In this document: positions 45,148 through 53,645 of the stretch, piece after piece
Numbering within the stretch: the first letter of the stretch is position 1
Layout: each line of letters opens with the position of its first letter
Source of the DNA: Bradyrhizobium sp. SZCCHNS1050
GTDB lineage: Bacteria > Pseudomonadota > Alphaproteobacteria > Rhizobiales > Xanthobacteraceae
Length of the DNA stretch: 64,000 bases
Direction: 5' to 3'
Assembly: GCF_032484785.1 (NCBI RefSeq)
Contig: NZ_JAUETR010000001.1
Location: forward strand, 806,001-870,000
The notes under the pieces: generated by a model
Told to the model about the DNA's origin: nothing
Databases searched by the model: none
Seen by the model: only the letters and a program-made list of their open reading frames with translations
Program-made: the position numbers and the translations under genes

Positions 45148-46065
45148 GTGTTGGACCGGCTGACCGGACTGGAGGTGCTCTCGAAGGTGGCCGGCTGCGG
45201 AAGCCTGTCGGGCGCGGCCCGCCTGCTCGGCATGTCGCCGACCATGGTGACAAAACACCTCGCGGCGCTGGAGACGCGACTCGGCACCAAGCTGTTTCAC
45301 CGCACCACGCGCCGGCTGACCATCACCGAGGCCGGACGCCGCTATCTCGACCTTGCCGAGCGCGTGCTCGGCGACTTCGAGGCGGCCGAGAGCGCGATCG
45401 CGGCCGACCGCGTCGAGCCGCGCGGGCTGTTGCGCCTCAATGTCCCGCTCGCCTTCGGCACGCGCCAGATCGCGCCGCTGCTCGCCGGCTTCGCCGCGCT
45501 CTATCCCGGCGTCAGCGTCGAGCTCGGCCTCAACGACCGGCTGGTCGACCTGATCGAGGAAGGCTGGGATCTCGCGATCCGCATCGGCACGCTCAAGGAC
45601 TCCAGCCTGGTGGCGCGGCGGCTGGCGCCGTGCCGGATGATGGTGTGCGCCGCGCCGTCCTATCTCGCCGTGCATGGGACACCGCGCACCACGGCCGATC
45701 TCGCCGGTCACAACTGCCTCGGCTATACGCTGGCGGCGGCCGGCCCGTCGCGCTGGCGCATGGGCGGCAAAGCCGCGGTCGATGTCACGGTGAGCGGCAA
45801 TCTGCGCGCCAACAATGGCGATGCGCTGCTCGCGGCGGCGTTGGCCGGACAGGGCGTGATCTACCAGCCGACCTTCATCGTCGGCGACGACATCCGCGCG
45901 GGCCGGCTGGTGCCGCTGACGCTCGACGCGCCGCCGTCGGACCTGCTGGCGGTGCACGCCGTCTATCTGCCGGACCGCACGCCATCGGCCAAGGTGCGCG
46001 CCTTCATCGACCACCTCGCCGCGGCGTTCGCGCCGGAGCCGCCCTGGGATCGCGATCTTGCGTGA
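45148..46065 (+). CDS. LysR-family regulator, divergent from doxX
   Basis: 305 residues. Helix-turn-helix at about 1-60 (LTGLEVLSKVAGCGSLSGAARLLGMSPTMVTKHLAALETRLG) and a CrgA-like effector domain from about 90 (LRLNVPLAFGTRQIAPLLAGFAALYPGVSVEL). The start is GTG at 45148, directly followed by TTG. A palindrome lies just upstream. A SulP transporter follows 42 bases downstream on the same strand and may be cotranscribed. Confidence 0.92.
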   Translation: MLDRLTGLEVLSKVAGCGSLSGAARLLGMSPTMVTKHLAALETRLGTKLFHRTTRRLTITEAGRRYLDLAERVLGDFEAAESAIAADRVEPRGLLRLNVPLAFGTRQIAPLLAGFAALYPGVSVELGLNDRLVDLIEEGWDLAIRIGTLKDSSLVARRLAPCRMMVCAAPSYLAVHGTPRTTADLAGHNCLGYTLAAAGPSRWRMGGKAAVDVTVSGNLRANNGDALLAAALAGQGVIYQPTFIVGDDIRAGRLVPLTLDAPPSDLLAVHAVYLPDRTPSAKVRAFIDHLAAAFAPEPPWDRDLA

Positions 46066-46107
46066 GCGGACGAACACATCGACCGTGATGCGCTTGGAGA
46101 CATCGAC

Positions 46108-47811
46108 ATGATCGAGCAACCACGCCACGACGGCAACCATCATTGGCCGATGCTCCGCTCGCTGCGAGGCTGGCGGATCAGCGCCCTGCCCGCCGATCTC
46201 GCCGCCGGATTGACGCTGGCGGCGATCGCGATCCCCGAGCAGATGGCGACCGCCAAGCTCGGCGGCTTCACGCCCGAGACCGGCTTCTTCGCCTTCATGG
46301 CGGGATCGCTGGGGTTCGCGCTGTTCGGCGCCAACCGCTTCCTGTCCTGCGGCGCCGATTCCACGATCACGCCGATCTTCGCCGGCGGCCTGGCGCTGCT
46401 CGCGGCCAGCGGCACGCTTGAATACGGCAGCCTCGCTGCGGCGCTGGCGCTGCTGGTCGGAGTCATGCTGGTGCTGGCCGGCGGCTTCAGGCTCGGCGGC
46501 ATCGCCAACCTGCTGTCGGTGCCGGTCACCGTGGGCTTCCTGGCCGGCATCGCCGTTCACATCATCGTCTCGCAATTGCCGGGCGTGCTCGGCCTGCCGT
46601 CACCGAGCGGGCCAACGCTGGCGCGGATCGCCACCCTCGCGGGCGAACTCGGCAAGGCCAACGGGTACACGATGCTCATCGGCTTCGGCGTGCTCGCGAC
46701 CATCACGGTCTGCGAGCGGATCAGCGCCCGCATTCCCGGCGCGCTGATCGCGCTTACGGCCTCGACCTTGTTCGTGCTCTCGGCCGGGCTGCGGGGACGC
46801 GGCGTGCCCGTCATCGGCGAGATCGCCGGCACGGTGCCGATGCCGTCCGTGCCGCTGATCGGGCCGGAACAATGGGCGAAGCTGGTTCCGCTCGCCTTCC
46901 TGATCGCGGTCGTGGTGATGGTGCAGACGTCGGCGACGACGCGCTCGTTCCCTTCCGATCCCGACCGCGCGGCCGACGTCGACCGCGACTTCCTCGGCGC
47001 CGGTGCCGGCAGCCTGCTGGCCGGATTGTTCGGCGCGTTTCCGGTCAATGCGAGTCCACCGCGCACCGGCATCGTGGTCGAGACCGGCGGCCGGTCGCAG
47101 GTCGCGGGCCTGCTCGCCGCTGGGATCGTGCTGCTGCTCGTGCTGTTCGGAGCCCGGCTGCTTGCGAACGTCCCGGAGGCAGCGCTCGGCGGCGTGCTGC
47201 TGTTCGTCGCGCTGCGCATCATCCGCGTCGCGCAGATCACAAGCGTCTATCGTGCGTCGAAGGGCGAGTTCCTGCTCATCCTGGCCACCGCGGTGGCCAT
47301 CGTCGCACTGCCGATCGAGCAGGGCGTCGCGCTCGGCATCGCGCTGTCGCTGCTGCACGGCATCTGGAGCACGACGCGCGCCCACCTCATCGCCTTCCAG
47401 CGCGTGCCGGACACGACGATCTGGTGGCCGGCACATCCGCAGATCAAGGGCGAGGAACTGTCCGACATCGCCGTGGTCGGCTTCCAGGCCCCGCTCAGCT
47501 TCCTCAATGCAGCGACGTTCCGCGCCGACATGCAGCGCCTGCTGCGCAGCCGCAAGCCGCGGCTGGTGGTGTTCGAGGCCAGCGCCATCGTCGAGATCGA
47601 TTTCACCGCCGCGCAGACCCTGCGCGACGTGATCCATATCTGCAACGAGGCCGGTATCGTGTTCGCGGTGGCGCGGCTGGAGTCGCTGCGGGCCCAGGCG
47701 GCCTTCGAACGGTTCGGCCTGTACGATGTGCTGCCCCGGGAGCGCGTGTTCCACAGCGTCGATCACGCGCTGCGGAAGCTGCGCAGCAGTGCCTCGGATG
47801 TGCACGCTTGA
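46108..47811 (+). CDS. SulP-family anion transporter with STAS domain
   Basis: 567 residues. The membrane domain has about 14 segments and the SulP signature region IAIPEQMATAKLGGFTPETGFFA, followed by STITPIFAGGLALL. The C-terminal STAS domain (about 440-550: AVVGFQAPLSFLNAATFRADMQRL, LVVFEASAIVEIDFTAAQTLRDV) regulates transport. Substrate may be sulfate, bicarbonate or another anion. Acidic Glu and polar positions in the transport core cannot be assigned from sequence alone. Confidence 0.93.
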   Translation: MIEQPRHDGNHHWPMLRSLRGWRISALPADLAAGLTLAAIAIPEQMATAKLGGFTPETGFFAFMAGSLGFALFGANRFLSCGADSTITPIFAGGLALLAASGTLEYGSLAAALALLVGVMLVLAGGFRLGGIANLLSVPVTVGFLAGIAVHIIVSQLPGVLGLPSPSGPTLARIATLAGELGKANGYTMLIGFGVLATITVCERISARIPGALIALTASTLFVLSAGLRGRGVPVIGEIAGTVPMPSVPLIGPEQWAKLVPLAFLIAVVVMVQTSATTRSFPSDPDRAADVDRDFLGAGAGSLLAGLFGAFPVNASPPRTGIVVETGGRSQVAGLLAAGIVLLLVLFGARLLANVPEAALGGVLLFVALRIIRVAQITSVYRASKGEFLLILATAVAIVALPIEQGVALGIALSLLHGIWSTTRAHLIAFQRVPDTTIWWPAHPQIKGEELSDIAVVGFQAPLSFLNAATFRADMQRLLRSRKPRLVVFEASAIVEIDFTAAQTLRDVIHICNEAGIVFAVARLESLRAQAAFERFGLYDVLPRERVFHSVDHALRKLRSSASDVHA

Positions 47812-48010
47812 GGGAATGGCGGCACGAGCGCCGCCGTGGTCGACGACGACCCCGGCGGCAGGCGGACGCTTGCGCTCTGCGCAGTGACCTCGTGATACAA
47901 ACCGTTACACGTTGCGGCGACGGTCGACATATGCCCGCTAAATTCATCGGCGAGACAACCGCCTCACGAGGCCCGGCGCGTCGGCCGCGGCGAGAGAGGA
48001 ATCATCGATC

Positions 48011-48241
48011 ATGCACAAGCTGCTTCCGCTGCTGTTGATAGTCATCTCCAGCACGACCGCCCAGGCTCAGGACAGGAGCGCCATGCGCCAGGCCTGCGGC
48101 GACGATGTGCGTACGCTCTGTACTGGAATCATGCCGGGCGGCGGCCGCATCAAGCAATGCATGATCGAGAAGTTCGACAAGCTCTCCGACGGTTGCAGGA
48201 CGGCGTTGAAGGACGCAAAGGCGCAGCAAGGCGGAAAATGA
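48011..48241 (+). CDS. Small secreted cysteine-rich protein (76 aa)
   Basis: Signal peptide at 1-19 (MHKLLPLLLIVISSTTAQA) and a mature part with four Cys: MRQACGDDVRTLCTGIMPGG, IKQCMIEKFDKLSDGCRTAL. This spacing matches the 'cysteine rich repeat' (GLG1-type) seen in short periplasmic proteins of Rhizobiales. Two disulfides are likely. Function unknown. AGAGAGG lies upstream of the ATG. Confidence 0.8.
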   Translation: MHKLLPLLLIVISSTTAQAQDRSAMRQACGDDVRTLCTGIMPGGGRIKQCMIEKFDKLSDGCRTALKDAKAQQGGK

Positions 48242-48508
48242 TGCCGCCTGCGACGAAAGCCAGTGGGACGCGTCGCTGATCGTTCATGTTCCTTGCAGCG
48301 AATGTCTGCTAGAAGACCGCACGATGGCGTCGACACTGCAGCGATGCGCCACATGATCGGCAGAGCTGCATCGGGCGACCGGCGTCGTCGAGAGCTCTAT
48401 GGTACTGGGAAGAGGTTTCGAGACCTCGAAAATATTGCGAAACCAAAATTTGCCCGACGACGTCTAAGGACTGCACTGCTTCGAAACCAACGAGAGGACC
48501 GCACTGCA

Positions 48509-48781
48509 ATGCGCAATCTGTTCACCTCCGCCCTGCTCGCCGCGACCGTCATGTTGGGCGCGTCGGCCGCGCAGGCCTTCACGCTGCCGGCCCAGCCGGC
48601 TGCTCCAGACAGCAATGTCGAGCGCGTCGCCGGCGGCTGTGGTCCCGGTTGGTTCCCCGACCGCTGGGGCCGCTGCCGGCCCGCCCCGCGCGTCTATCGC
48701 CCCTACGGCTACGGCGTCTACGGCCCGCGCACCTGCTGGGTGCGGCCGACGCCGTGGGGACCGCGCCGCGTCTGCCGTTGA
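48509..48781 (+). CDS. Small secreted GCG/CRPN-type protein (90 aa)
   Basis: Signal peptide (MRNLFTSALLAATVMLGASA, cleaved after AQA) followed by a short linker and GGCGPGWFPDRWGRCRPAP, the Gly-Cys-Gly...Cys-Arg-Pro pattern of small Rhizobiales secreted proteins. The C-terminus is rich in Tyr, Gly, Pro, Arg and Trp. Function unknown; likely a periplasmic or surface peptide. CGAGAGGA lies 12 bases before the start and a strong terminator follows 18 bases after the stop. Confidence 0.8.
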   Translation: MRNLFTSALLAATVMLGASAAQAFTLPAQPAAPDSNVERVAGGCGPGWFPDRWGRCRPAPRVYRPYGYGVYGPRTCWVRPTPWGPRRVCR

Positions 48782-48798
48782 TCTGCACGGAAACAAAG

Positions 48799-48829
48799 CG
48801 CCGCCGCGTGTCGAACGCGGCGGCGTTTT
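48799..48829 (+). terminator. Strong intrinsic terminator
   Basis: CGCCGCCGCG, a seven-base loop and CGCGGCGGCG form a perfect ten-pair stem followed by TTTTCT, preceded by an A-rich stretch. It ends the transcript of the small secreted protein gene. Confidence 0.88.
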
Positions 48830-48957
48830 CTATTTGGCGAATCGTGATGCATTCCGACATCTCCCGCGAGCTGGGAGATGTGAGCAGCGGCCCTATGTGA
48901 TCAGCGGGCCTGCACGCCGAACCCGAATCCGAAACCCAGCTCGGCTTGGATTGCCGA

Positions 48958-50379
48958 TCAGCGCGCCGGGATGATCTTGCCTGGATTGAAGATGTTCTGC
49001 GGATCGAGCGCCTGCTTCACCGCGCGCATCGCATCGAGCGCTTCCGGGCCGAGCTCGGACTCGAGATATTTCTGCTTGCCCTGGCCGATGCCGTGCTCGC
49101 CGGTGCAGGTGCCGCCCATGGCCTGCGCGCGCTCGACGAGGCGATGCATGAACTCGTCGCCGCGGGCCATCTCGTCGGCGTCGTCGACGTCGCACATCAA
49201 GGAGCAGTGGAAATTGCCGTCGCCGACATGGCCGACGATCGGCGAGGTCAGCCTGAGACGCGCGAGGTCCTCCTCGGTCTCGGTGACGCAGTCCGCGAGC
49301 CTGGAGATCGGCACGCAGACATCGGTCGCGACCACGCCGACACCGGGCCGGATCGCCTTCACGGACCAATAGGCATCGTGACGCGCCTGCCACAGCTTGG
49401 TGCGGTCCTCCGGCTTGGTGGTCCAGGCGAAGTCGCCGCCGCCGCACTCCCTGGCGATCTCGGCAAAGTTCTTCGACTGCTCGGCGACCTCGGCCTCGCT
49501 GCCGTGAAACTCCAAGAGCAGCAGCGGCGTCTCCGGCAGCGTCAGCTTGGAATAGGCGTTGCAGGCCTTGACCTGCGCCGCATTGAGCAGCTCGATGCGC
49601 GCCACCGGAATGCCGGTCTGGATCGCGAGGATCGTCGCCTGGCAGGCGCCGCGCACGGTCTCGAACGAGCACGACGCCGCGGCGATGGTCTCGGGAATGC
49701 CGCGCAGCCGGATCGTCATCTCGCAGATGATGCCGAGCGTGCCCTCGGCGCCGATGAACAGGTGCGTCAAATCGTAGCCGGCCGCGGACTTCTTGGCGCG
49801 GGTGCCGGTCTTGATGATCTCGCCGTCGCCGCGCACGACCTTCAGCGCCAGCACGTTCTCGCGGATGGTGCCGTAGCGCACCGCATTGGTGCCGGAGGCC
49901 CGCGTCGACGCCATGCCGCCGAGGGACGCGTCGGCGCCGGGATCGATCGGAAAGAACAGGCCCTGGTCGCGCAGATATTCGTTCAAGGTCTTGCGGGTGA
50001 TGCCGGGCTGGATCACGCAGTCGAGGTCCTCGGCATGCACCTCCAGCACCTTGTTCATGTCGCGCATGTCGATGCAGATGCCGCCGGCCGGCGCATTGAC
50101 CTGGCCCTCCAGCGAGGTGCCGGTGCCGAACGGAATGATCGGCACGCCCTTTGGTGCACAGATGCGGACGACGTCCTGGATGTCGGCGGTCTCCTGCGCC
50201 AGCACCACGCCATCCGGCGGCTGCGTCGGCAGCCAGGTCGTGGTATGGCCATGTTGCTCGCGCACGGCCTGCGAGGTGATGAGCCGGTTGCCGAAGCGAG
50301 CCGCGAGTGCGTCGAGCGCGCTCTTGAGCGCCTCCGGCGCGGGCCGCTTCAAATCGTGATGGGGGATCGTCGTCGCCAC
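48958..50379 (-). CDS. FAD-linked D-lactate/glycolate-type dehydrogenase
   Basis: 473 residues of the GlcD/DLD family of FAD enzymes, oxidising a 2-hydroxy acid and passing electrons to cytochrome c or quinone. VPIIPFGTGTSLEGQVNAPAGG is the PCMH FAD-binding motif, with DPGADASLGGMASTRASGTNAVRYGTIRENV following. The C-terminal FAD-oxidase domain ends ...GTCTGEHGIGQGKQKYLESELG, which has the catalytic His, and FNPGKIIP. Start GTG at 50379 has GGAGGAA three to four bases upstream. Confidence 0.93.
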   Translation of the reverse strand: MATTIPHHDLKRPAPEALKSALDALAARFGNRLITSQAVREQHGHTTTWLPTQPPDGVVLAQETADIQDVVRICAPKGVPIIPFGTGTSLEGQVNAPAGGICIDMRDMNKVLEVHAEDLDCVIQPGITRKTLNEYLRDQGLFFPIDPGADASLGGMASTRASGTNAVRYGTIRENVLALKVVRGDGEIIKTGTRAKKSAAGYDLTHLFIGAEGTLGIICEMTIRLRGIPETIAAASCSFETVRGACQATILAIQTGIPVARIELLNAAQVKACNAYSKLTLPETPLLLLEFHGSEAEVAEQSKNFAEIARECGGGDFAWTTKPEDRTKLWQARHDAYWSVKAIRPGVGVVATDVCVPISRLADCVTETEEDLARLRLTSPIVGHVGDGNFHCSLMCDVDDADEMARGDEFMHRLVERAQAMGGTCTGEHGIGQGKQKYLESELGPEALDAMRAVKQALDPQNIFNPGKIIPAR

Positions 50380-50451
50380 TGCTTCCTCCGAAAGTTGGGC
50401 GGACCGTGGCAAAGGACGCAACAGGGGTCAAGGGAGCAAACGGAAGAGCCG

Positions 50452-50958
50452 ATGAGCGATAATGCAGTGCCCATACAAGCCGGCGCGGGGCCGTTCCTGT
50501 CGTCCATCATGCAGATCGAGCCGCAATGGATCGACTACAACGGCCATCTCAACATGGCCTATTACAACGTCATGTTCGACCGCGCGATCGACCAGCTATG
50601 GGCCGAGCTCGGCATCGGACCGGCCTACATGAAGGAACGGCAGGGCTCGACCTTCATCACGGAGTGCCACGTGCGCTATTTGCGCGAGATCCATCTGGGT
50701 GATCCGGTGCAGGTCGCGGTCTGGCTGATCGGTGCCGACGAGAAGCGGCTGCACACGTTCGAGGAGCTCCGCCACGCCGACGAGGGCTGGATCTCGGCGA
50801 GTTCGGAGGGCATGTCGGTGCATATCGACATGACCAAGCGCAAGGTCGCGCCGTTTCCGCCGGACATCCAGGCCAACATCGCCCGCGTGCTGCAGGCGCA
50901 TGCCGCGCTGCCGCAGCCCGACGGGCTCGGCCGCGCCATCGGCATGCCGAAGAGGTGA
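50452..50958 (+). CDS. 4-hydroxybenzoyl-CoA-type thioesterase (hotdog fold)
   Basis: 168-residue acyl-CoA thioesterase. IEPQWIDYNGHLNMAYYNVMFDRAIDQLW contains the hotdog helix with the conserved Asp-x-x-Gly-His-x-Asn. It resembles betainyl-CoA or other short-chain thioesterases. It diverges from the FAD-linked dehydrogenase, with 72 bases between starts. GGAAGAG lies five bases before ATG 50452. Confidence 0.9.
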   Translation: MSDNAVPIQAGAGPFLSSIMQIEPQWIDYNGHLNMAYYNVMFDRAIDQLWAELGIGPAYMKERQGSTFITECHVRYLREIHLGDPVQVAVWLIGADEKRLHTFEELRHADEGWISASSEGMSVHIDMTKRKVAPFPPDIQANIARVLQAHAALPQPDGLGRAIGMPKR

Positions 50959-50974
50959 CGGTGACCGGCCGCCG

Positions 50975-52513
50975 CTACGCCGGCAGGCCGGCGTCGGACA
51001 ATCCCTCGAATACCCGGGCCGAATAGGCGTCCGGTAGCGGCGGCATGCCGCGCTGGACCTCGGCCAGGGTCAGGTCCGGATAGCCGGCACGCAGCGCCTG
51101 CAGACTGCGCAGGGCCGCGGATCGCTCGCCCGCCAGCACGTGGGACGGGCACATGGTCCGGTGCACCCAGAGCGACGACGGGTGCTCGCGCAGGCCGCGC
51201 TGCTGCCAGCGCGCCGCCTCCGCGTAGGTCCCGGCGGCGAAATGCGCGCAGCCGATTCCAATGATGGCGTTGAAGGCGAGCGGGTCCTGCGGCGCGAGAT
51301 CCAGCGCAATCCGAAAGCGCTCGATCGCCGACGCGGCATCGCCGCGATAGACATCGAGCCAGCCGCTGCGGCTCCAGGCCCAGGCGGCACCGCCATCCAG
51401 CGCGAGCGCCCGGCCCACCACCTGCTCGGCCTCGGCGAGCTCATCCAGCAAGGTGAGCGCGTTGCCGAGCACGCACAGCACGGTCGCATCCGCGAGCTCG
51501 GTCGGCACGCGCTGCGCCAGCGCGCGACCAAGCTGCCGGTCCTGCCCGGGCGCGGTGCCGAAATGATAGACCGCGCGCTGGCCGTAGGCCCAGGCCGCGA
51601 GCGCCGTGGCCAGGGCATGACGGGGATCGCGGGCGATGGCCTGATGCAGCAGCTCGAGCGCACTGCGGTTGCCGTCGGCGTCGAGCGACAGCACGCCGGG
51701 CATGGCGCGCAGCGCGAGATCCTGCGCGGTCAGATCCTCATCCGGTTTGCGCAGCGCCCGATCGATCTCGGCGCGGCGCAGGCTTTGCAGCAGCGATGCC
51801 GCCACGCGGGCGGCCAACCGTTCGTGACCGTCGGCCTCCCACCGCAGCATGACCTCGCCGCGATGCGCCCATATCAGCCCGCCGCTGTCCTGGTCGATCA
51901 GCTGCAGCAGCAGCCGTGACGCGCCATCCCGACCCTGGAGCGACGCGTTCATGCGGTAGCGCGCCGCGCGCGGCTGGGTCGTCACGGCAAATCCCGCGCG
52001 GGTCAGCGCCAGCGTGAGCTCGGCCGCGAGGTCGTCCGCCAGCTCGCGCACGCTCGGATCGGTGGCGATCATGGCGAAGGCAATGGTCGGCCGATCGCGC
52101 ACCGGCGCAATGGTGGTGCGCGACGCGGCGAGCTGCGCCATCAAGACCGCCTGCCGCTTCAGGGTTTCCGACGGCGTCTCGCCGTGGCAGCGACGATAGC
52201 CGGCGGCGAAGCGGCCGTAATGCGGGAAGCCGCAGCGCAGCGCGACGTCCATCACCTTCCCGCCGGCGCGCCCCTGCAGAAACTCGACACGGGCGCGCGC
52301 GTAGCCGATCTCCTGCCGGACCATTTGCGGCGACCGGCCGATCGACCTGACGAACTGGCGCTGCAAGGTCCGTCCGGAAACGCCGGCAATCTTCGCCAGA
52401 TCGGCCAGCGTCCAGCGCCGCCCGAGGTCGTCATGCATCGCTTCGAGCGCGCGGCGCACGCTGCGTGGCAAAGGCTGCCGCGCCGCCAGGGGAACCTGAT
52501 CTCCGTCCATCAT
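50975..52513 (-). CDS. AraC-type DNA-binding protein fused to TPR-like region
   Basis: 512 residues. Residues 15-115 are an AraC helix-turn-helix pair placed at the N-terminus: RRWTLADLAKIAGVSGRTLQRQF and VMDVALRCGFPHYGRFAAGYRRCHGETPSE. Then comes a TolB/CadC-like middle region (FAMIATDPSVRELADDLAAELTLAL). The C-terminal half is tetratricopeptide-like: LELLHQAIARDPRHALATAL, AEQVVGRALALDGGAAWAWSRSG, SAIERFRIALDLAPQDPLAFNA. Most AraC proteins have the opposite order and no TPR. A divergently encoded methyltransferase lies 159 bases away and is a probable target. Confidence 0.87.
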   Translation of the reverse strand: MMDGDQVPLAARQPLPRSVRRALEAMHDDLGRRWTLADLAKIAGVSGRTLQRQFVRSIGRSPQMVRQEIGYARARVEFLQGRAGGKVMDVALRCGFPHYGRFAAGYRRCHGETPSETLKRQAVLMAQLAASRTTIAPVRDRPTIAFAMIATDPSVRELADDLAAELTLALTRAGFAVTTQPRAARYRMNASLQGRDGASRLLLQLIDQDSGGLIWAHRGEVMLRWEADGHERLAARVAASLLQSLRRAEIDRALRKPDEDLTAQDLALRAMPGVLSLDADGNRSALELLHQAIARDPRHALATALAAWAYGQRAVYHFGTAPGQDRQLGRALAQRVPTELADATVLCVLGNALTLLDELAEAEQVVGRALALDGGAAWAWSRSGWLDVYRGDAASAIERFRIALDLAPQDPLAFNAIIGIGCAHFAAGTYAEAARWQQRGLREHPSSLWVHRTMCPSHVLAGERSAALRSLQALRAGYPDLTLAEVQRGMPPLPDAYSARVFEGLSDAGLPA

Positions 52514-52672
52514 GCGACGACGTCCAATTGCCTATGGGTCATCGGCGGCGCTCGAAAAGTTCACGATCCGGATGGCCGTGTCGCGATCTGGATAGCGCCG
52601 CCCGAAGCCTGCCGCGTACGTCTCCACACACCAGCGCGCGCAACAGCGCTGCATTCTCCGGAGGAGACCATC

Positions 52673-53512
52673 ATGACCGCATCAGCTGCAATTCAGGCCG
52701 GCGCGACCGCAGAGCCGGATTTCACCGCGCTCAAGGCACGCCAGCACAGCGCGTGGTCGTCCGGCGACTACGCCATCGTCGGCAACACGCTGCAGATCGT
52801 CGGCGAGGAACTCTGCGAGGCGCTTGACATCCGCGCCGGCCAGAAGGTGCTCGACGTGGCCGCCGGCAACGGCAACGTCACATTGGCTGCGGCGCGGCGC
52901 TGGTGCAACGTCGTCTCGACCGACTACGTGCCTGCCCTGCTCGACCGCGGGCGCCAGCGTGCCGCCGCCGACGGCCTGTCCGTGCAGTTCCAGGAGGCCG
53001 ATGCCGAGGCGCTTCCGTTCGGCGATGGCACATTCGACGTGGTGGTCTCGACATTCGGCGTGATGTTCACGCCCCAGCAGGAGCGCGCCGCCGCCGAGCT
53101 CACCCGGGTGTGCCGCAGCGGCGGCAAGATCGGCCTGGCCAATTGGACCCCCGACGGCTTCATCGGCCAGTTGTTCAAGACGCTCGGCAAATATCTGCCA
53201 CCGCCCGCCGGCGCCAGATCGCCGGCGCTGTGGGGCACCGAGGCACGCATCCGAGAGATGTTCGCCGATGCCACCGACATTCGCTGCCATCGGCGTCATT
53301 TCGCGATGCGCTACCGCTCGCCTGAGCATTTCGTCGACGTGTTCAAGACCTACTATGGCCCGGTGCTCAAGGCCTTCGCTGCGCTTGATGGCGACCGCCA
53401 GGCCGATCTCAAGCGCGACATGCTGGCCCTGATCGGGACGCTCAATCGCGCCGAGGACGGCACGATGGTGGTGCCGTCGGAGTATCTCGAAGTGGTCATC
53501 ATCAAACGCTGA
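52673..53512 (+). CDS. Class I SAM-dependent methyltransferase
   Basis: 279 residues. GQKVLDVAAGNGNVTLAAARRW is the SAM-binding motif I, VVSTDYVPALLDRGRQRAAADG motif II and EADAEALPFGDGTFDVVVSTFGVMF motif post-II. The substrate is unknown; closest in layout to UbiE/Methyltransf_11 enzymes. GGAGGAGA lies six bases upstream of ATG 52673. The AraC-TPR regulator is divergent. Confidence 0.92.
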   Translation: MTASAAIQAGATAEPDFTALKARQHSAWSSGDYAIVGNTLQIVGEELCEALDIRAGQKVLDVAAGNGNVTLAAARRWCNVVSTDYVPALLDRGRQRAAADGLSVQFQEADAEALPFGDGTFDVVVSTFGVMFTPQQERAAAELTRVCRSGGKIGLANWTPDGFIGQLFKTLGKYLPPPAGARSPALWGTEARIREMFADATDIRCHRRHFAMRYRSPEHFVDVFKTYYGPVLKAFAALDGDRQADLKRDMLALIGTLNRAEDGTMVVPSEYLEVVIIKR

Positions 53513-53516
53513 GATC

Positions 53517-53621
53517 GTCAGCTCTGCATCACCCAGTCCGGCAGGCGCGCGAACCAGGGCTGCGCCTGCTCGAGCTGGCGGGCGAGCCGCAGCAGCCTCG
53601 TCTCGTCGCCGAGCCGGCCCA
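53517..53621 (-). pseudogene. Duplicate fragment of the amidase C-terminus
   Basis: 105 bases matching 55145-55249 with a single difference (CGC in place of CTG-phase C/T change giving Arg for Gln). It encodes the last 34 residues of the amidase including the stop codon (RLGDETRLLRLARQLEQAQP, ending PDWVMQS). No upstream amidase coding accompanies it. It is a duplicated tail left on the far side of the DUF900-type hydrolase gene. Confidence 0.92.
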
Positions 53622-53645
53622 TGCGGGCGCGCCTGCGTCCCGCGC

